From: Pseudomonadota bacterium
GTDB lineage: Bacteria; Pseudomonadota; Alphaproteobacteria; Rhizobiales; Hyphomicrobiaceae
DNA length: 9,299 bases
Direction: 5' to 3'
Assembly (NCBI GenBank): GCA_021812845.1
Contig: JAKAML010000033.1
Location: 1 to 9,299, forward strand
Part shown: positions 7,469 to 9,299 of the stretch, piece by piece
Position numbering within the stretch: position 1 is the first letter of the stretch
Layout of the letters: each line of letters starts with the position of its first letter
Program-made: the position numbers and the translations under genes
Notes under the pieces: model-generated
Seen by the model: only the letters and a program-made list of their open reading frames with translations
The model's database searches: none
What the model was told of the DNA's origin: nothing

Positions 7469-7490
7469 CCGGTGACGTCAGATTCACCGG
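7469..7490. repeat. Stem-loop 2 of a hairpin series (7-bp stem, 8-nt loop)
   Basis: CCGGTGA (7469-7475) and TCACCGG (7484-7490) form a perfect 7-bp stem with an 8-nt loop. Its size is identical to the next hairpin at 7530-7551, which suggests a designed structure more than chance. Confidence 0.45.
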
Positions 7491-7529
7491 GGTCGTGCCG
7501 GGCATACGCGCCCTGCACTCTGTCCTGCC

Positions 7530-7551
7530 GGTCACGGCGACAATCGTGACC
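7530..7551. repeat. Stem-loop 3 of a hairpin series (7-bp stem, 8-nt loop)
   Basis: GGTCACG (7530-7536) and CGTGACC (7545-7551) form a perfect 7-bp stem with an 8-nt loop, the same geometry as stem-loop 2, which begins 61 bp earlier. The stems differ in sequence, so this is not a simple direct repeat. Confidence 0.45.
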
Positions 7552-7596
7552 AAGCCTCGTTCCGATGCGCGAGGTGATGGTGGTGGCGACGGTTCG

Positions 7597-7614
7597 TAAA
7601 GGGGGCCCACCCCC
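7597..7614 (-). terminator. Possible minus-strand intrinsic terminator for the membrane gene
   Basis: Read on the minus strand, GGGGG, a 4-nt loop (TGGG) and CCCCC are followed by TTTA, and AAAC precedes the stem. The hairpin lies about 170 nt past the stop of the minus-strand gene at 7786-8508. The T run is short (three), so the call is tentative. It sits almost back to back with the plus-strand terminator, as expected between convergent units. Confidence 0.3.
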
Positions 7615-7623
7615 GTTTCGCGC

Positions 7624-7657
7624 GATGGGGCGGAGAGCGCCGCATCACTTTTTTCTT
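7624..7657 (+). terminator. Rho-independent terminator, plus strand
   Basis: GATG-G-GGCG (7624-7632) pairs with CGCC-G-CATC (7638-7646) around a GAGAG loop: eight pairs with a single G/G mismatch. Two bases then lead into six T (7649-7654), C, and two more T. This is the best terminator in the window. It either ends pepA transcription after a 3' UTR of about 590 nt, or ends a separate non-coding transcript arising between pepA and here. Confidence 0.6.
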
Positions 7658-7755
7658 GAACGAGGCGCACCGCTCCGTTCCCGCCGCCGTCCCGCACCGC
7701 GACCGCCGATCGGCGGCTCGCGCCGCAGCCGCACGCCGTCCGCCGCCGACGTCCG

Positions 7756-7783
7756 GATCCCTGATCCCTGATCCCCGATCCCC
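7756..7783. repeat. Tandem heptamer repeat, four copies of GATCCCY
   Basis: Two copies of GATCCCT are followed by two of GATCCCC, with no spacer, ending 2 bp before the stop codon of the minus-strand membrane gene. Short GATC-containing heptamer arrays of this kind can vary in copy number. Each unit contains a GATC site. Confidence 0.75.
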
Positions 7784-7785
7784 GC

Positions 7786-8508
7786 TCACCCCCCTGCCCG
7801 CCGCACGGCCTCCGCGATCACCACCGCGTAGATCGCCGCCACGAAGCCCGTCAGCACGTTGACGCTCACCACCGCGCCCAGAACCTGCGCCCACTCGACG
7901 GGCACGATCCACGACAGCAGTGCGGCGACGAGCGCGTCGAATTTCTGCTTGAGCACGAACAGCGTCTCGCTGGCCTGCGCCAGCGTCGGCCGTTCCGGAA
8001 GCTCGAAGATGAGCTTGCGCCCGAGATCCGTGAAGCTCGGCTGCGGCAGGAACGACAGCGCGAGCGAGACCATGAGCCCGAGCGGCACCGCGAGCCGGAA
8101 CCATCCCCAGCGCAGCGGCCGTGCGCGGAGCGAGATCGAGAGGCTGCGCGAGACCCAGGCGCCGAGATAGACCGCGACGCCGAACACGACCGCGACCCAG
8201 AACAGCCGCCCCTGGTCGGTGCCCGAGAACGTCAGCAGCGCGCAGACGCCCGCGAGCAGCGCCTTGATCACCGCCTCGGCGGTCGCGACCAGCCACACCG
8301 TGACGCTTCGCCACCTGCCCTCGCCTTCGAAGTAGAACGGCATCTCGTTCTGCAGCCGCGCCCGCTCGAGGGCCAAGCCGAGTACGAGCGCCAGTATCGT
8401 CGTCGCCGCTGCAAAGCCGGCCGGATAGTGGTAGCCAAGGGCCGCGACGGCCGCCACGGCGACGAACTCGGCCATCATGACGAGGCCGTTCAAGACGATG
8501 GCCAGCAT
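7786..8508 (-). CDS. Unrecognised multi-pass membrane protein
   Basis: I do not recognise a family. The 240-residue product is strongly hydrophobic. Likely membrane segments are about 4-24, 28-49, 70-93, 100-120, 135-155 and 205-232, so about six. A polar or amphipathic stretch lies at about 156-203 (FTDLGRKLIFELPERPTLAQ and onward) between the fifth and sixth. A conserved-looking polar loop sits at 50-69 (ARLQNEMPFYFEGEGRW). No Walker, protease or transporter signature is evident. I chose ATG 8508 because a strong purine-rich Shine-Dalgarno (GGGGGAGGGG) ends a few bases before it; the 32 residues upstream in frame are translated repeat DNA. Codon use is GC-rich like the rest. It is divergent from mazG and convergent with pepA, so it probably forms its own unit. 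No function can be inferred from position. Confidence 0.75.
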   Translation of the reverse strand: MLAIVLNGLVMMAEFVAVAAVAALGYHYPAGFAAATTILALVLGLALERARLQNEMPFYFEGEGRWRSVTVWLVATAEAVIKALLAGVCALLTFSGTDQGRLFWVAVVFGVAVYLGAWVSRSLSISLRARPLRWGWFRLAVPLGLMVSLALSFLPQPSFTDLGRKLIFELPERPTLAQASETLFVLKQKFDALVAALLSWIVPVEWAQVLGAVVSVNVLTGFVAAIYAVVIAEAVRRAGG

Positions 8509-8542
8509 GTCCCCTCCCCCACCCGGCGGGCCGTGCTCTCGT

Positions 8543-8575
8543 CCCCTCTCCCAACCCCTGCAGTGGGGAGAGGGG
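8543..8575. repeat. C/T-G/A-rich inverted repeat, interspersed-repeat type
   Basis: CCCCTCTCCC (8543-8552) and GGGAGAGGGG (8566-8575) are perfect 10-bp arms around a 13-nt spacer that includes CTGCAG. From general knowledge, palindromes of this purine/pyrimidine type recur in intergenic DNA of Hyphomicrobiales. Here it lies between the divergent membrane gene and mazG. Only one copy is visible in this window, so the repeat status is inferred. Confidence 0.6.
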
Positions 8576-8580
8576 GAATG

Positions 8581-8609
8581 TTGTGCCTCGGCTGCCGCAG
8601 GCACTGTAG
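8581..8609 (+). promoter_or_regulatory. Weak promoter candidate for mazG
   Basis: TTGTGC (8581-8586) is followed after 17 nt by CTGTAG (8604-8609). A start near 8616 would give a leader of about 20 nt. The -10 match is poor; it is listed because spacing and position fit. Confidence 0.22.
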
Positions 8610-8634
8610 TTCAGCGACGCGACGGAGACGAGGC

Positions 8635-9299
8635 GTGACGAACGACGACCACGACAGGATGACCATCGCCGACCTCGTCGCCGTCATGGCGGCACTCAGA
8701 ACGCCCGTCACCGGCTGCCCGTGGGATCTGGCGCAGGATTTCGCGACCATCGCGCCCTACACCATCGAGGAGGCCTACGAGGTCGTGGACGCCATCGAGC
8801 GCGGCGACCTCGTCGATCTCGAGGAGGAGCTGGGCGATCTCCTGCTGCAGGTCGTCTATCACGCGCGCATCGCCGAGGAGGCCGGGCACTTCCGCTTCGC
8901 CGAGGTCGTGGACGGGGTCGCGCGCAAGATGATCCGTCGCCATCCACACGTCTTCGGCGACGCGGCGGCCCGCACGCCGGGCGACGTCGACGGTCTCTGG
9001 GCACGCATCAAGGCCGAGGAGAGGGCGGAGAAGGCGAGGAGAAAAGGCGCGGCGGCCGGCGCGACGGTGCCCTCGGTCGGGGACGCTGCCTCGGTCCTCG
9101 ACGGCGTGCCGTTGCCGCAGCCGGCACTCGTTCGCGCCGTCAAGTTGCAGGACAAGGCCGCCAAGGTCGGCTTCGACTGGCCGTCGCTCGGGCCGGTGTT
9201 CACGAAGATGCGCGAGGAGCTTCAGGAGCTCGAGGAGGTGGCGACGGCCCTCGACCCGCGCGGCGCCGGCCGCACCCGGCACGACGCCCCGCCCGAGCC
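8635..9299 (+). CDS. mazG: Nucleoside triphosphate pyrophosphohydrolase MazG, 3' end cut by window
   Basis: MazG hydrolyses (d)NTPs to the monophosphate and pyrophosphate in the cytosol, clearing non-canonical nucleotides and, in E. coli, affecting (p)ppGpp-linked survival. The frame stays open to the window edge (221 codons plus two bases). Family members are around 270 residues, so roughly the last 50 are missing. The N-terminal MazG domain is clear: VTGCPWD (25-31), the metal site E45, E46 and E49 in TIEEAYEV, and E65 and D68 in EEELGDLLLQV, then RRHPHVFGD. An alanine-rich linker leads to KLQDKAAKVGFDWP and the start of the second MazG repeat (REELQELEEV). GTG 8635 is chosen because GGAG (8624-8627) sits 7 nt upstream. 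ATG 8659 is the alternative, lacks a clear Shine-Dalgarno, and would shorten the protein by 8 residues. An in-frame ATG at 8578 lies in repeat-flanking DNA and is unlikely. Confidence 0.95.
   Translation, partial: MTNDDHDRMTIADLVAVMAALRTPVTGCPWDLAQDFATIAPYTIEEAYEVVDAIERGDLVDLEEELGDLLLQVVYHARIAEEAGHFRFAEVVDGVARKMIRRHPHVFGDAAARTPGDVDGLWARIKAEERAEKARRKGAAAGATVPSVGDAASVLDGVPLPQPALVRAVKLQDKAAKVGFDWPSLGPVFTKMREELQELEEVATALDPRGAGRTRHDAPPE

Noticed and set aside
7213..7599. Possible small genes starting at 7213 or 7220 just after the AT-rich island
   Set aside because: No Shine-Dalgarno, proline/arginine/serine-rich translations, and the frames run through strong hairpins. Not supportable as proteins.
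7573..7600. GGTGATGG start resembling a fluoride riboswitch
   Set aside because: The downstream conserved elements of that riboswitch are absent, and no fluoride exporter gene follows.
7398..7697. Minus-strand 99-codon open frame
   Set aside because: GTG start without a Shine-Dalgarno. It crosses the plus-strand terminator and the hairpin series, and the product is featureless.
7532..8554. Minus-strand open frame overlapping the membrane gene
   Set aside because: It occupies another frame of the 7786-8508 gene, and its product is arginine/glycine-rich without hydrophobic segments.
8611..9282. Minus-strand open frame at the window end
   Set aside because: The plus strand here encodes an unmistakable MazG that runs off the window; the minus frame is its shadow.
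1..9299. CRISPR arrays, transposases, rRNA genes, phage or toxin-antitoxin genes
   Set aside because: No regularly spaced repeats, no transposase-like frame and no rRNA sequence seen. The MazG here is the pyrophosphohydrolase, with no MazE or MazF in the window.

Overview
The window looks like a chromosomal segment of a GC-rich alphaproteobacterium, most likely of the Hyphomicrobiales (Rhizobiales). This rests on strongly GC-biased coding sequence, the arrangement pepA / lptF-lptG-lptD with pepA divergent, and the alphaproteobacterial style of the LptD and MazG proteins. The assignment is an inference from gene content; no marker RNA gene is present.

Layout. (1) Positions 102-4987, minus strand: a tight operon lptF > lptG > lptD. 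lptF and lptG overlap by 4 bp, and the lptD start abuts the lptG stop. LptF and LptG are the two permease subunits of the lipopolysaccharide (LPS) transport ABC complex, which lifts LPS out of the inner membrane. LptD is the outer-membrane translocon that inserts it at the cell surface. Positions 1-101 lie downstream of lptD and contain only a hairpin. (2) Positions 4988-5495: a divergent control region with two mirrored promoter-like sequences, one facing lptF and one facing pepA. (3) Positions 5496-7061, plus strand: pepA, a leucyl aminopeptidase with all catalytic residues present. (4) Positions 7062-7785: a 724-bp region without a credible protein gene. It is not featureless: it holds an island of about 33% GC with nested inverted repeats, a run of hairpins ending in a good plus-strand intrinsic terminator, a possible opposing terminator, and a heptamer tandem repeat. 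(5) Positions 7786-8508, minus strand: an unrecognised multi-pass membrane protein. (6) Positions 8509-8634: a divergent spacer with a C/T-G/A-rich inverted repeat of the type scattered through rhizobial genomes. (7) From 8635 to the window end, plus strand: mazG, a nucleoside triphosphate pyrophosphohydrolase cut off by the window edge.

Most of the window is housekeeping. The parts that deserve a second look are the structured, non-coding stretch between pepA and the membrane gene (a possible structured RNA, or a remnant or repeat element), the reduced cysteine set of LptD, and the unknown membrane protein. I did not find a defence system, CRISPR array, transposase, tRNA, rRNA or prophage gene.
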